Shown in pieces: positions 24,201 to 32,851 of a DNA stretch of 64,000 nt. The notes under the pieces are model-generated. The model saw only the letters and a list, made by a program, of their open reading frames with translations. It was not told the origin of the DNA and did no database searches. The stretch covers positions 30,158,184 to 30,222,183 of the forward strand of contig OZ035961.1 in assembly GCA_964034945.1 (NCBI GenBank), in the 5' to 3' direction. Within the stretch, counting starts at the first letter, position 1. Each line of letters starts with the position of its first letter. This DNA comes from Chrysopilus asiliformis (lineage: Eukaryota; Arthropoda; Insecta; Diptera; Rhagionidae). Position numbers and translations under genes: made by a program.

Positions 24201-27200
24201 TAACTTAGTTTTTAAAAATTACTTTTGTTGAAACATGAAATTCGCATCAGGATATTTGCGAAAATGATGTTAAAAATTCTACTAAATAACTGGGTCCGAG
24301 ATTTTTTTTTTAATAATTGAAAAAAGCCAATTTATTTTTGCAATTTCGTAGAAAATACTAAAAGTGTTATTTTTTTTTTGAAAAATTTGTTTAAAAAATC
24401 ATCAAGCCACACTCTATATATTCATGAAGCCGCACTCATGAAGCCACACTCTAAAAAAATATTAATCTCATTTAAAGTGAAATAGACTTCGTTTCATAGA
24501 AAATGCAATTATCTGCAGATCGCAAATCAGTTGGGGAAATGTGAACTGGAATTTTTAAGCCAACCTGAATTTTTTGTTGTTTTGATGGAAAACTGTTAAT
24601 TTCGAATTTAACGACATGTGTCAACCGCTTACGTTCCGATTGAGATTAGAGTGACTATATAAAACTAGAGTGTTGAAATTTCCAAATTTTTTGGTCATTA
24701 TCATATATTTAAACAAATTCTTTTTAGTCAATCCATTTAAGTACAGTTTTCCTGGATCAAGGGCTTAAAAAGTTTTATATATAAAAACTTTTTTAAAAAA
24801 ACTGAAAACAAAGTTAATTTTTTAAACAAAATTTTCGAAATAAGACGGTTCGAGAATATTCGAAATGTTCGGGCCCAATGCTCGAACAATAAATTTTGTA
24901 AGGTGCCAGATTCAAATAAACAATTAATTAATTTTAACTAGTGTTTTATTTTAACTTTATCTTAAACTAACAATTTTATAGAATTCAATAATTTAATCCT
25001 AAAGCAACAGTGAATGATGTCTTCTGGTACTTGGTGGTTTATTGATGATCTCTTCTTTGTTGAAGCCGTTTCCTCAGTTCTTCCGGTTTCGCACGGTGGT
25101 TCCGTCAATCGAATTGGTTGGATTCTATAGGTCTATACGGTGTAACTACCGTAGGGTGAGTGGCAGAACTTCCACTGATTTGCAGCGTAACTTCTGCTAG
25201 TGTATGGTCTAACCACCATATAGTGAGTGGCGGAACTTCCACTTGTTTGCAGCGTAACTTCTGCTAGTGTATGGTCTAACTACCATATAGTGAGTGGCGG
25301 AACTTCTACTTGTTTGCAGCGTAACTTCTGCTATTGTATGGTCTAACTACCATAGAGTGAGTGGCGGAACTTCCACTTGTTTGCAGCGTAACTTCTGCTA
25401 TTGGACTTTCAAGTATTTGAGTTATCAACACAATATGTATCGGGTCTTTCAATAAGGACATAACAATTTTGTATTTAAATAAAACATAGAATGATTGAGA
25501 TATCGCGCTGAAATTTATTCCAGGTGTAGTGGACATGTTATATTTAAGTATGAAATTCGATCATATGGCCACCGCGAGCATTGCACATATCGGCCGGAAC
25601 GTTCGCAATTTCGCGTTGGATATTGTTTCTGAGCTCCTCTAACGTGGTTGGCTTGTTGGCATAAACCAACGACTTAACATAACCCCATAAAAAGAAATCC
25701 AACGGCGTTAAATCGCATGAGCGAGGTGGCCATTCGACCGGACCATTTCTCGAGATTACACGATTGCGACCACAGACTCAGAATTTCGGTAGTAAGTTTT
25801 AATAATTTCCAAACGTTGCTCGTTCGTGAACTTCACCATGATAAAAATGTAAACCTTGACTGACGTTTTAGCATTGTCAGATCATAAAAAAATTTCTAGG
25901 GTGCGTTTTTATTAAAATACAAAATTGTTATGTCCTTATTGAAAGACCCTTTACGTTTTCGAGATTTAACATAACTCGTTCATACATAAAAATTTAATCG
26001 GACTACTGTTTTCCTTCCTTCCTGAGAACCATTTTTAAGTTGAAAGGTACATTTTAATCAAATGATTGCTTTAAAAATATCATTTATTTTTTCTACTGTA
26101 TTTATTCTAGGTTTTAAGAATGAGTACATAAATTCATCGAAATTTTCTCGGTAGATTTAAAATTAGAATATTTTTTTTTTGTTTTTGGTTATATTTTCAT
26201 GTGGAATGTTCTTGATTTAATTCAGTTCTTAAAATAATGAACAAAGAGAAAAAAACGTCAATTTTATGCACTAGTTATGATATTTTCGATCGGTTTAATA
26301 CTTGTCGTAACTTTGGAAATAGCTAAATTGGACGAGAAAACTTTTAATCATTAAATCATTAATGTCGGTCTATTTATTAAAACCTAATTAAAACGATATA
26401 ATATATAATATATTATAATAAATAAAACCGAAATATATCACGCAATCAGAACCGTATCACGACCAAATTGTGTAAAAGTTTTGTGGGAAAAAATATTTTT
26501 TCCCGGGAGAATGAATTGATTAAACATCATGAAAACGCAAAATTCAAAATAGAAGTTTCTTCGAAAATATGATTTTTCACAGAAAACATGAACGAAACAC
26601 TAAAACATATCTACATCTACAAAGATTTATAAGGATATTTATAAATTTATCATAAATAAATATAGGAAAAATAAGTAGAGGTAATATTTTGCTTTACTGT
26701 GATACATCAACTCTGAAATGCCAGTAAGGAAAAAGCGCTGAGCGTTTCGTATACATGAAAAACGAAATATGTTATGCCCTGCGGGATATCAAAAAATCGA
26801 TTAACTCACCTTTCGCCAAAGTGCTACTGGATGGTACAAAAATTCTCTACAGAAATTATAATTTGCCCCCGAGTATATACAGCACGAGTTGGTGCGTATT
26901 TTGAAAATCTAGAGTGGGTACCGATTTTTACCGAAAGTTTGTTTTTTCGTCAACCCCTAAGAAAATGCTGCTCGATCAACAGAATTTTTGTGTAGCAATA
27001 GCTCCGATTAATCGTATTTGTGGTAATTAGTAGAACAAACAGAATCTTGATAAAAATGTCAAGAAGCGAACCGAAATTGTGATGGCATGGGAATGGGGTA
27101 AGCGACAACAACGAACAGGAATGAACCAAAACGAATTCCTCTTCATTCCAAATCAAGTATTCAACCCCAATTGCGTCGGGAATAGTCACCGGAACCGGAG

Positions 27201-28098
27201 AGAGAAACGAATCAAAGGGAATTATCCCATCAATGCAACCCCTCGACTGTATATATGTATGACGAGACAGAAAGCAACCCTTAATACGTTTTTGTACACA
27301 CCTAGACCTTCAGATATAAGAAATGGCCAGGTCTTAGGGATTCGATGTAGGCCCTCAATATATCTGTAAGTTACTATGAATATATACGAATAATATGTGG
27401 AAAGTACTAACTCCTGTCTCTGCCCCAGTCAAGTGCGCACAGAGAAAAACTTTTTGGTCATCCCCCTGGGAAATGGGCAGATATGATGGGGGATGGATAG
27501 AAACTTCACGTTGAAAGAAAATATAAAAGGCAAATGGAAAGGACGTTTATTGTGTTAGTGTCAAACATTTGCATTTGGAAAAACATTTTCAGATTCCACT
27601 GGGAATTTCTTTTAATACAAAAAAAAATATATTCCTGAATATCTATGGAGCTATACCGACATTTTTTAACACTGTATATTGTAGAATTCTATATATAAAT
27701 GCGATTATATTGCCCAACAATACAGAAGAACAATGATGGAAACACATTTTGAATTCTAATGTCAATGAATGAAAAAAAAAGTTTAACACAAAAACATCTG
27801 CAGCATTTTTAAAACATGTACCAGCCACGGGTAAATATATTCAAAATCGAAATCGGGGATTTTTAGACCTAGCATACTTTTTAAATTTGATAAGAAAAAG
27901 GAGAAGAGATTGTTGATTGTCGTTAAAGAACAGAAATCCTCGAGATTTAAATTTCTTGCATAATTTTGATTTTTTTTTTGTTTTTGGGAAACTTTTTATT
28001 TTTTTATTAGTTACTAACCTCTGGGAAGCCGTGCTCGTCGGTCCCTTCGGAAGTGGACAACCATCGTTTCGGGAGCGAGAGTATTGAATCTTTCCATC
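6057..28098 (-). CDS. ChAT: Choline acetyltransferase, nine 3' exons (5' end missing)
   Basis: Makes acetylcholine from choline and acetyl-CoA in cholinergic neurons; carnitine/choline acyltransferase family. Exons, high to low coordinate: 28098-28019, 22248-22057, 14753-14581, 14517-13714, 13661-13539, 13480-13423, 12059-11901, 11816-11616, 6254-6057. All eight joins use GT-AG and keep frame, giving 661 residues and a TAA stop. Landmarks seen: the family-type motif PLCMAQYYRLLGSCRRPG, then HGGGSEYNSANRWFDKTMQ, and the catalytic His in GLCYEHS at residue 355 of the partial protein (codon 13898-13896). The C-terminal GYGPVTPRGYG motif is in the last exon. The alignment to fly ChAT is from memory. 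About 60 N-terminal residues are missing, and the first codon here is split (last two bases GA). Introns range from 52 bp to 7.3 kb. No frameshift or internal stop was seen, so the gene looks functional. Confidence 0.96.
6875..7847. mobile_element. DNA element with about 120-bp terminal inverted repeats
   Basis: The arm 6875-6996 (AAACAATGTATAACACAGAC onward, including CCCCATCGCCACGTGTTCAG) reappears inverted at about 7732-7847. The target duplication was not resolved. The interior carries a short minus-strand frame (7126-7260). It lies in the ChAT intron 6255-11615. Confidence 0.7.
7126..7260 (-). pseudogene. 44-residue frame with SANT/Myb-like start, element-borne
   Basis: Begins MAQNVIQQRKRKREKPNKKW, then SEDEIASIY, and stops after HAFL. 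A basic start followed by KKWSEDEIASI resembles the first helix of SANT/Myb-like DNA-binding domains that accompany some transposases, but it ends after one helix. It is probably a truncated accessory protein of the surrounding inverted-repeat element. The resemblance is weak. Confidence 0.3.
7848..11615. other. Rest of ChAT intron: degenerate repeats
   Basis: No gene supported. 9140-9460 contains recurring ATCTACTACTATTTT motifs. 10378-10640 is a dispersed repeat containing GTCCGTGCATCTGTC, similar to the inverted copy at 53150-53370. The frames at 8627-8944, 10232-10552 and 10847-11164 lie in repeat or low-complexity DNA. Confidence 0.5.
10378..10640 (+). repeat. Dispersed repeat containing ATGACGGAGACCGACTTACG
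   Basis: Shares the order 'AAGTATTGTATTCATGACGG, then a GTCCG-type stretch, then TAAATAACTCG/ACGCG...TTTTACAAAAATCGTAGTTTTC' with the reverse complement of 53150-53370. Strongly diverged, so boundaries are approximate. Confidence 0.5.
11616..11816 (-). CDS. ChAT: ChAT exon: KDHLRELFRCAVARQTEVM segment
   Basis: A 201-bp exon of 67 codons in phase 0, beginning KDHLRELFRCAVARQTEVM, continuing with GIDIHVLGLREA and ending CFLLSTSQ. The LSTSQ end joins directly to VACSTDSFMGYGP of the last exon, the family's conserved STS active-site motif. The acceptor AG is at 11818-11817 and the donor GT at 11615-11614. The downstream intron is 5.36 kb. Confidence 0.95.
11901..12059 (-). CDS. ChAT: ChAT exon: GRVDCIRSASTEALEWAKAM segment
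   Basis: A 159-bp exon of 53 codons in phase 0. It carries the conserved GR-D-IRS-S motif of choline/carnitine acyltransferases and an acidic insect-type insert (LESDREDEGDSRGDSRK) before VKFSIYS. The insert has extra Gly-Asp-Ser residues compared with the shorter acidic stretch I recall in fly. The acceptor is AG at 12061-12060 and the donor GTAAGT is at 11900-11895. Overlapping open frames on both strands here are shadows of this exon. Confidence 0.95.
12245..12859. mobile_element. TAA-flanked MITE hosting another MITE
   Basis: The ends GGTCCCGTTTACATTTG and CAGATGTAAACGGCGCC are inverted repeats flanked by TAA (12242-12244, 12860-12862). About 266 bp of its own sequence is split by the 12347-12692 element. 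It lies in the ChAT intron 12060-13422. Confidence 0.78.
12347..12692. mobile_element. TTA-flanked MITE, uninterrupted relative of 1331-2439
   Basis: 346 bp with inverted ends CCCCACGACTCCATTAGA and TCTAATGGAGTCGTGGGG, flanked by TTA (12344-12346, 12693-12695). It serves as the empty-site reference for the insertions at 1354-1757 and 1951-2335. Confidence 0.85.
13423..13480 (-). CDS. ChAT: ChAT short exon: LYGHLVTTYESASTRRFLL
   Basis: A 58-bp exon coding for the third base of a Lys codon plus LYGHLVTTYESASTRRFLL, the conserved YES-STR-F motif that helps form the choline/CoA pocket in this family. The acceptor is AG at 13482-13481. The donor is GT at 13422-13421, immediately after a TTG Leu codon; the next exon starts at GRVDC, so Leu replaces the His I recall at this position in fly ChAT. 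Confidence 0.92.
13539..13661 (-). CDS. ChAT: ChAT exon: MIDDLDFYVYRYQGYGKSF segment
   Basis: A 123-bp exon giving MIDDLDFYVYRYQGYGKSF, then IKSCQVSPDVYIQLALQLAY. It begins with the third base of a split Arg codon and ends with two bases of a split Lys codon. This region carries the YG-K--IK motif, which in the family contributes to the CoA-binding surface. The acceptor AG is at 13663-13662 and the donor GT at 13538-13537. The following intron is 58 bp. Confidence 0.93.
13714..14517 (-). CDS. ChAT: ChAT exon: catalytic core with active-site His
   Basis: The largest exon (804 bp), reached across a 63-bp intron. It finishes the split Ser codon, then runs GKLPLERATSREKGQPLCMA to SRSVDR. It contains the PLCMAQYYRLLGSCRRPG block, the LTAEPR block, DETNMAHEMIHGGG and the catalytic GLCYEHSTSEG. 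The His codon CAC lies at 13898-13896 on the minus strand. The QHHLPPPERLEW segment near the end is insect-ChAT-like. The donor GT is at 13713-13712, with a 52-bp intron following. Confidence 0.97.
14581..14753 (-). CDS. ChAT: ChAT exon: AYYYWLNDMYMDIRIPLP segment
   Basis: A 173-bp exon that opens AYYYWLNDMYMDIRIPLPIN and ends at HKELLD plus two bases (AG) of a Ser codon. It completes the DNW-AYYYWLN junction that is strongly conserved in insect ChAT. The acceptor AG is at 14755-14754 and the donor GTACGT begins at 14580. Confidence 0.95.
14852..15737. mobile_element. DNA element with GGGTC...GTAGGGTGAAGTGGTCC ends
   Basis: The left end (GTAGGGTGAAGTGGTCC at 14860-14876) and right end (GGACCACTTCACCCTAC) are inverted. 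Internal copies of the GAAGTGGTCC motif lie at 14884-14893 and about 15212-15221. Flanks do not give a clean duplication. No transposase frame. Inside the ChAT intron, 5' of the chitin-binding gene. Confidence 0.6.
16266..16273 (+). promoter_or_regulatory. Probable TATA box of the chitin-binding gene
   Basis: TATAAATA sits 125 bases upstream of the ATG. A start site 25-30 bases downstream, near 16298, would give a leader of about 100 bases. No clear initiator motif was seen, and a second TATAAAT occurs at 16285. Confidence 0.5.
16398..17162 (+). CDS. Secreted chitin-binding (peritrophin-A/CBM14-like) protein with Pro/Thr-rich tail
   Basis: 254 residues in one exon. Residues 1-31 are a hydrophobic secretion signal (LKLLFVIFCIGII core). 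Residues 37-82 form a CBM14-like domain: C37, then KYYQC with C58, ECP with C69, the WFSF aromatic strand and C82. The spacing matches Cys 1, 3, 4 and 5 of the usual six; Cys 2 and Cys 6, which pair with each other in the family, are both absent. Residues 88-254 are a long Pro/Thr-rich mucin-like tail built on TPPPT and PTxPP units, likely O-glycosylated. By family the product binds chitin in peritrophic matrix or cuticle; the exact role is unknown. The gene lies wholly inside a ChAT intron on the opposite strand. Its stop codon (17160-17162) overlaps an AATAAA. GC content is well above its surroundings. An upstream exon cannot be excluded. Confidence 0.85.
   Translation: MSFLTILNFGIFAELKLLFVIFCIGIIKSQAGVVPACKQNQLTTLWPDYDDTAKYYQCTQAGRATSLECPYELWFSFYHQACVLMIDWVPPPPPEPVDPTDPTNTPGTGTTPTFKPTTDEDIPTPPTPDPTIPTPPIPETSTGPVFPTRPPTPPPTVEPTGFPSMPPTPPPSGPPTAGPSAPPSPQPTYPSLPPTPVPTAAPTRPTGFPTRPPMPPTHQQPPTPPPTGVPTAGPIEPPTPAPTIPTAPPGPPTH
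17161..17166 (+). terminator. AATAAA poly(A) signal overlapping the stop codon
   Basis: AATAAA begins on the second base of the TAA stop of the chitin-binding gene. Cleavage 10-30 bases later would leave a very short 3' UTR. Further hexamers lie near 17391 and 17505 and may be the ones used. Confidence 0.45.
18602..19537 (-). mobile_element. Tc1/mariner-superfamily relic with duplicated inverted 5' end
   Basis: 936 bp inserted at TA (18600-18601, 19538-19539). Positions 19338-19537 are the 5' end of the element (minus strand), and 18602-18801 is a nearly identical 200-bp inverted copy of it, replacing the 3' end. Copy B of the host hAT is empty at this site (GGGGTTATACTTGA), which confirms the TA duplication. 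Confidence 0.9.
18779..19462 (-). pseudogene. Truncated mariner-type transposase
   Basis: The frame contains QRVKVIQAYYENGRSNQNAY (N-terminal helix-turn-helix), a second DNA-binding part, then IIFSDEAHFHLSG with the first catalytic Asp, and VTVWCGLWAGGIIGT. It then runs into the inverted copy of its own 5' end, so the second and third catalytic acids are missing. The start MERYT is present in another phase (ATG at the CCATGG near 19427), implying a small frameshift shared by both arms. Not functional. Confidence 0.88.
20880..21340 (+). repeat. Tandemly duplicated repeat ending in an ACAG array
   Basis: AAGATCGGACCACCCAATTC and GAAGATACCAGG...GGTATCGAGGGGGAATTTTC occur twice (about 20962-21120 and 21119-21300), the second ending in (CAGA)n and ATTCCTCGTATTATATTATAGG. 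This layout is typical of 3' ends of some non-LTR retroelements, but no coding part was seen. Confidence 0.5.
22057..22248 (-). CDS. ChAT: ChAT exon: start of catalytic domain (TLPKVPVPALDQTM)
   Basis: A 192-bp exon of 64 codons in phase 0, beginning TLPKVPVPALDQTMTEYLR and ending ENEDNW. The LPK.PVP.L motif marks the start of the conserved acyltransferase domain in ChAT and carnitine acetyltransferases. The acceptor AG is at 22250-22249 and the donor reads GTAAGT at 22056-22051. The flanking introns are 5.8 kb and 7.3 kb and are rich in repeats. Confidence 0.95.
22249..25135. other. ChAT intron, left part: no gene seen
   Basis: AT-rich intron with no supported gene. Around 23189-23230 is TTTTCCTTTTTGGAAGTCGG, also present at 51329-51350, probably a retroelement tail. 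Frames at 22827-23138 and 23456-23966 are short and domain-free. Confidence 0.5.
25136..25402. repeat. 67-bp tandem repeat, about four copies
   Basis: The unit, starting GCAGCGTAACTTCTGCTAGT and including GTGAGTGGCGGAACTTCCAC, repeats about four times with only a few differences. It is a minisatellite in the ChAT intron. The minus-strand frame 25306-25536 runs through it and is not a gene. Confidence 0.85.
25440..25951 (-). mobile_element. Internally deleted Tc1/mariner-superfamily element
   Basis: Terminal inverted repeats of about 35 bp (GGGTCTTTCAATAAGGACAT and on) at both ends, flanked by TA (25438-25439, 25952-25953). 512 bp remain, carrying only the two ends of a transposase on the minus strand. 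Confidence 0.85.
25544..25840 (-). pseudogene. Transposase remnant: N- and C-terminal pieces fused
   Basis: Starts MVKFTNEQRLEIIKTYYRNS (helix-turn-helix), then jumps with a frame change to WPPRSCDLTPLDFFLWGYVK, the PPRS-DL-PLDF block that holds the third catalytic acid in this superfamily, and ends GGHMIEFHT. The central catalytic part is deleted, so it cannot act. Confidence 0.85.
25952..28018. other. ChAT intron, right part: no gene seen
   Basis: AT-rich. The frames at 26774-26995 and 27079-27369 show no domain. Nothing else supported. Confidence 0.45.
28019..28098 (-). CDS. ChAT: ChAT exon: N-terminal WKDSILSLPKRWLST segment
   Basis: An 80-bp exon that begins with two bases of a split codon, then 26 codons starting WKDSILSLPKRWLST and ending HGFPE. 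The matching fly stretch has the same WKDSIL, PK.WLST and GFP landmarks. The acceptor is AG at 28100-28099 after a T-rich tract and the donor is GT at 28018-28017. A longer open frame overlaps this exon in a different phase (27841-28263), but only the phase given here joins in frame to the next exon, TLPKVPVPAL. The upstream exon must supply one base, G if the Gly of the fly protein is kept. Confidence 0.9.
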
Positions 28099-28385
28099 CT
28101 GAAATTTTAAAAAAACCACATTATTTACAATTGAAGAATAACACTTTCTGTGTTTGCTGTGAAACCGTGTTGGCATGTTTATTAATAAAAGTTGAATTTT
28201 AAAACTTACAATTAGAAACGGAAGTTGGGTAAAGTGTAACAATGAGACAGTAAATTGTAACAATTCTCAATAAATCGATAATTTGTACCAAAAAAGTATA
28301 AAATTTTAGTATTTGACTTTTTTTTTTGAAAATCTTTTCTTTGAAGCTCACAAACTAACAACACACAAAAAAATTTCTAAGTACA

Positions 28386-28740
28386 ATCGGTCACAAAAAT
28401 GAATTACACTAGGGTGTTTGCGGTGACAAACGGTTTGATTTCCGCAAGTCCGTCTTTCTGACCGTCTGTCTGTCTGTCTGTCAGTATTTCTGCCCGTATG
28501 TCTCTCCATCTGACTGTCCGTCTGTCTGTCCATCTGTCTGTCCGTCTATCTGTCCATCTGACTGTCCGTCTGTCTGTCCGTCTCTCTGTCCGTCTGTTTG
28601 TCCGTCTGTCTGTCAGTATTTCTGCCCATGAATACTATAACTTTCGAAGGGATTAAACAAGAGACTTAGTTGCGTTTCTTGTAAATAACAAGGCTAAGTT
28701 CTTGAACGGGCAAAAGTGCACCAATCCTTACTCCTCCCCT
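28386..28740 (+). repeat. Dispersed repeat with GTCCGTCTGTCT array, copy 1
   Basis: Starts near CGGTCACAAAAATGAATTAC, then a (GTCCGTCTGTCT)n stretch at about 28447-28620, then CTTTCGAAGGGATTAAACAA. Copies with the same order lie at 35090-35350 and 52224-52480. Confidence 0.7.
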
Positions 28741-31700
28741 AGACAAACGCAACAGTCCAAACAACTTATTTCAGTTTTTATAACTAACCTAAAAAAAAAG
28801 GTTTTCCACGATATTTGAAAATTCTTCAATAATTTTTCTCCAACTTCAACTTGAGCACTGCCATATTTTGAGGAGGTAAAAATCAATGAGGAAAAGAAGG
28901 AAATATGATTTCTAAAAAAATGTGTTTTCTAAAGTTTCTTTTTGGGGAGAAATTGGAACTATATGAAACTGTCCCCTTCTCCCCTTCTTTCCTTCTCCCA
29001 TTCTCCCCTATGGTCTTATTTTCATTATTGGCTTGAATCAGGCCATTAATGATAGAGAAATATATCTACTGTAGAAAAAATACAATAAAAAAACAATTTC
29101 ATTTTTAAATAAAATATACAATTTTTTATAATTAATCCAAGTTTTATCACTTTTTTCAATTAATTTTTTTTATAATTTAAATTTAGATGTTACAATTTGT
29201 TATTTGCAGAGTTGTGATAAATCATGGTGAGTTCTCCCTCAAGAAAATACCCACAAACTTTAAGCTGGCGTGTGAAAGTTTTTATATAGAATCATTTATA
29301 ACTTTGTGATAAAAGTTATATAAAAGATGTTAAATCTGGATTTGGTTAGGATTAGCTTGCAGACAATTTAAGACGTTCAAAGAGATTTATTGCTTTGGGT
29401 TTTTCTAGGTCAAAATGGAATAGTTATTAAACCGAGCAATGTTTTCTAATATGACATTTGATAGGCATCTTGTGACGTTTACTATAACATGTAATATTGG
29501 TTTGAAGATGAAAATTAATTATGATGAACGTGATTGTCATCTATCCCCCATAACAGAATAATAAATTATTCGATCCAATCTAATTGGATTTTTGAACGAT
29601 ATTAATTGTAATATACAGATAGTAATACTGTTTTTTTTAAATAAATTATTCAATAGTTTTGTTATTAGATAAAATGAAAAATCGTCCCTCAGTGATGTGG
29701 TGTTATCGAAATCTGAATTCATAGAAAATTACTAGCAGAAAAATTTTTTTTTTTAATTTTTTTTATATCATATATTTTGTTTTTTAGGATTTGTGCTGCA
29801 GGATTTCTTATTACTAGAGCCCGGATTATAAGCAAATGTATATTTGCATAATGCATTTGCATATTTGGACATATTTTAGATGCATTTCCATATTTCAACA
29901 GATTTTACGATTATTGAACATATTTAAATTACATTAGGTGGTTTTTTTTGGCCATATATTCAGATTTGATTATAAGCAAAGTAAGTAAAGCCCAAAGTAA
30001 AGGGGCTCGAAATTTGTTCCATATTTTTTTTCTTCAAAAACATTGCATAAAAAGTTTGGGATTTTACATTGGACTAATAGATAATTCCCACCCACTAGCG
30101 ATAGAACAGACGCTGGTGGTGCACTGAGGGAAAAAATCCATAGTAATATTTGCATTTCGCATTGTAAATTTCAGCTATGTAAATTTTTCATGTAAAAAGT
30201 TCAATTGTGCTATTCCCAATATAAAATTGTATGTTCATATATAATAACATAGTTTTCAAATACAAAACTATGATGCAACAGGTTAAAATCACACTTTTCA
30301 AATATAAAATAACATTTACGACATATACTTTTACCACTCGAGTTGTAAATTTTACCACTTGAATTGTAAATTTTACCATTCGAGTTGTAAATTTTACAAT
30401 TTCTTCAAATGGCGCCGTTTTATAGTGAAAATAGTAAAATCATAGGCGTTTCATATCATTTGGCGCCATTCTTTTCTCTCAATGTGTGAAAGTTGGTAAA
30501 AAGTCAAATTGCGGGTATTGAATGTGGTCAGGTTCGGTGTGAGAGAAAAAATACTATCCAAAACAATAAGCCCGCACAGTCCGGCTGTCCCCTTAACCTG
30601 AAGGTAGTTGTTCCATTCCCTTTTAACCGTTATTCACATTTTGCACACGACCTGCATCATCAGGTAACTTTTAACATAGCACCTAAGTTTAAGTAGTGTC
30701 ATGTAGAACGCTTGTTTTCTGCATACAAATTATTTTTGGACGACGGGCGTGACAATTTCTCAAAGAAAAACTTAGAGCAATATATTGTAGCTATTTTGAA
30801 TTCAAAACTAGTCACTCTATATTTTAAAGAAATAAATAGCATTTTTTGGCATTTTTTGCCATTTTACTGGATATTATTTTCGAACTTTTTTGTGGGTGTT
30901 TGTATGCATATTTTAGTACTTTTACTTATTACACTTTAGAACAACTGCTGTTTTACACTTTCATGATTTGACAAATGTGTAAAAAATGTTATATTTAAAT
31001 TAATGTCTTAAATATGAAGATTTTGATTTTTTTTTCTGTAATATAATGTTTTTGAGACAAGCAGTTGGTTTGAGAGATGCTCAGGTATTTCGAAATCCTT
31101 ATAAGACTTTTTTGAGACCGCTCTAAGGTGATAAATTTTCAAAGATAGGAAATCCAAGATTCTCTCATGGTTATTTTACGGAAGAAGTAATCACGAATTT
31201 ATTTGACATTTTGCAAAAACAAAAACGGGGTGTTTGAGATTCACTTCAGATCAAAAAAATTAATTCCATGTGCCTGCAATTTTTGCACATGACTTATTCG
31301 TAACACGAAACATTATAGCATGACTACATTACTTATAAATGTTGATGAAAGATGTTATTGTAGTTCGTTAAAAATGAAAAATGGGAGTATTTGATTTTTC
31401 TTTCAAGGTGACTTCTTTCTGTCAAATGCAGGCAAAATCTCCTGGGGTAAGTTACGTGGGTTCCAGATGAAATTATAATATCCTCGTTCACGATATCCTG
31501 CTGGGTCTTTTTAACGGTTCGTGTTAGATATGCCAAACAAAGTTTTCTATACCTTACTATACATATAAGTAGTGTATAAAGTCTGTTGGTTATTTTCAAC
31601 TCTACAGGCATTCTCACAGTGAATACATATTTGATTTCAATTTACTCAGTAACATATATGAAAAAGCAACAATTATTAAGATCTACAGCGCTATTTTCAT

Positions 31701-32383
31701 AAAACTTTACTAGCCCTCTTAAAAATGGAAATGCCCATCTTCACGGGTTGTTTAAAGAACACAACTTTTCTCATAAATTTTCTAACGCAATATCGTTTTG
31801 ATCAACAAACATACAAGAAAGTTGCTGAACATTGCAAGGAAAAGCTCGTGTTGCCTAGGTGCTGGGTAACGAGTATTCCACAGTTTGGTGCTAAAATAAA
31901 TTCGTTATTTTACCTCGTTCGAGCTTTTATTTAGTTTTATAGATATTACTTGGGAAAGGCATCCATAAAATGGCATATTTTATTTAATTGATAGTTTCAA
32001 AGAATCCTCTAGTATAAAAATATAATTTGATGTTGCTTTTTTAAACTTTGAGGGTTTCTTTGTTTGAGGTAAAAGTAACATGTTCTCGGTAGAAGTACAC
32101 CCCCTTTTCCTTGTATATTTCAAATTTGTGGATAAAAAGTTAATTGTATCTACTGATTTCAAAAACAGTCACCCGCAGCAAAACCTGTATCTGACACCCT
32201 TTTTAATATTTCAAAAAATTAATAAAGTGAACTTTTTGTACCTGGAAAATTTGAAAAAAGAAGGAATGATTAAGCTATATTGCTTGTGATAATTGAATTG
32301 CAACAAAAATTGATCCGCAGGCATATTTTTTAAAACAGTCATAAGCTTTTGTAAAAAAAATGCGCCGCAGGCGGAAGGTTTAA
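28741..32383. other. Probable ChAT first intron: no gene seen
   Basis: No supported gene. 30329-30398 is a 21-bp tandem repeat (TTTTACCACTCGAGTTGTAAA, about 3.3 copies). The frames at 30493-30939 and 31333-31934 have no recognisable domain. Confidence 0.45.
30329..30398. repeat. 21-bp tandem repeat, about 3 copies
   Basis: TTTTACCACTCGAGTTGTAA and near-copies follow one another without gaps. Confidence 0.75.
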
Positions 32384-32851
32384 GCTGGAAACAGAATTGC
32401 GGCTTTGTGGACTTCAGCTTCGGCTTCAGCTTTGACAGTTCTGTAGACTCAATGCTTTTCAACTTAATGGAACACAATAGCAAAGTTGCAAAGCCGGTGA
32501 AGCCGAAGTCGAAGTCGAAGTCGTAGTAGCTCTACTCTCTACTCTTGGTCGGCTTTGACAACTTTAACCTAACTTTTTTTGTGAGTAAATGCTTGTCATT
32601 GAAAATGTTTGAAGAAAAGTTGATAAATATAGTGCAAGAAAATGAAATTCACTATAATAAAAAAAAAAACAAGGAATACAGAAATGCGAAAAAGAAGAAT
32701 TATCAAATAAATATGAATAAATATGAAGAATTATGAATTATTTGTCAAAGTTGCAATTGTGTTCGAATGAAAGTTGAAGCCGACGAAGCTAACAAAGTCC
32801 AAAGCTGAAGCCGAAGCCCAAAGCCCAAAAAGCCGCAATTCTGTTTCCGCC
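32384..32851. mobile_element. MITE with GCTGGAAACAGAATTGCGG ends
   Basis: Inverted ends GCTGGAAACAGAATTGCGGC and GCCGCAATTCTGTTTCCGCC, with TTAA on both sides (32380-32383, 32852-32855; a 3-bp reading is also possible). Inner arms contain GAAGCCGAAG repeats on both sides. The outer end resembles that of 57328-57667. Confidence 0.7.

Noticed and set aside
27841..28263. 140-codon minus-strand frame over the 28.0 kb ChAT exon
   Set aside because: Wrong phase; only the exon 28019-28098 in the other phase gives WKDSILSLPKRWLST and joins in frame.
28440..28620. Possible coding of the GTCCGTCTGTC array (MDRQTDSQMERHT-type peptide)
   Set aside because: Simple-sequence translation only.
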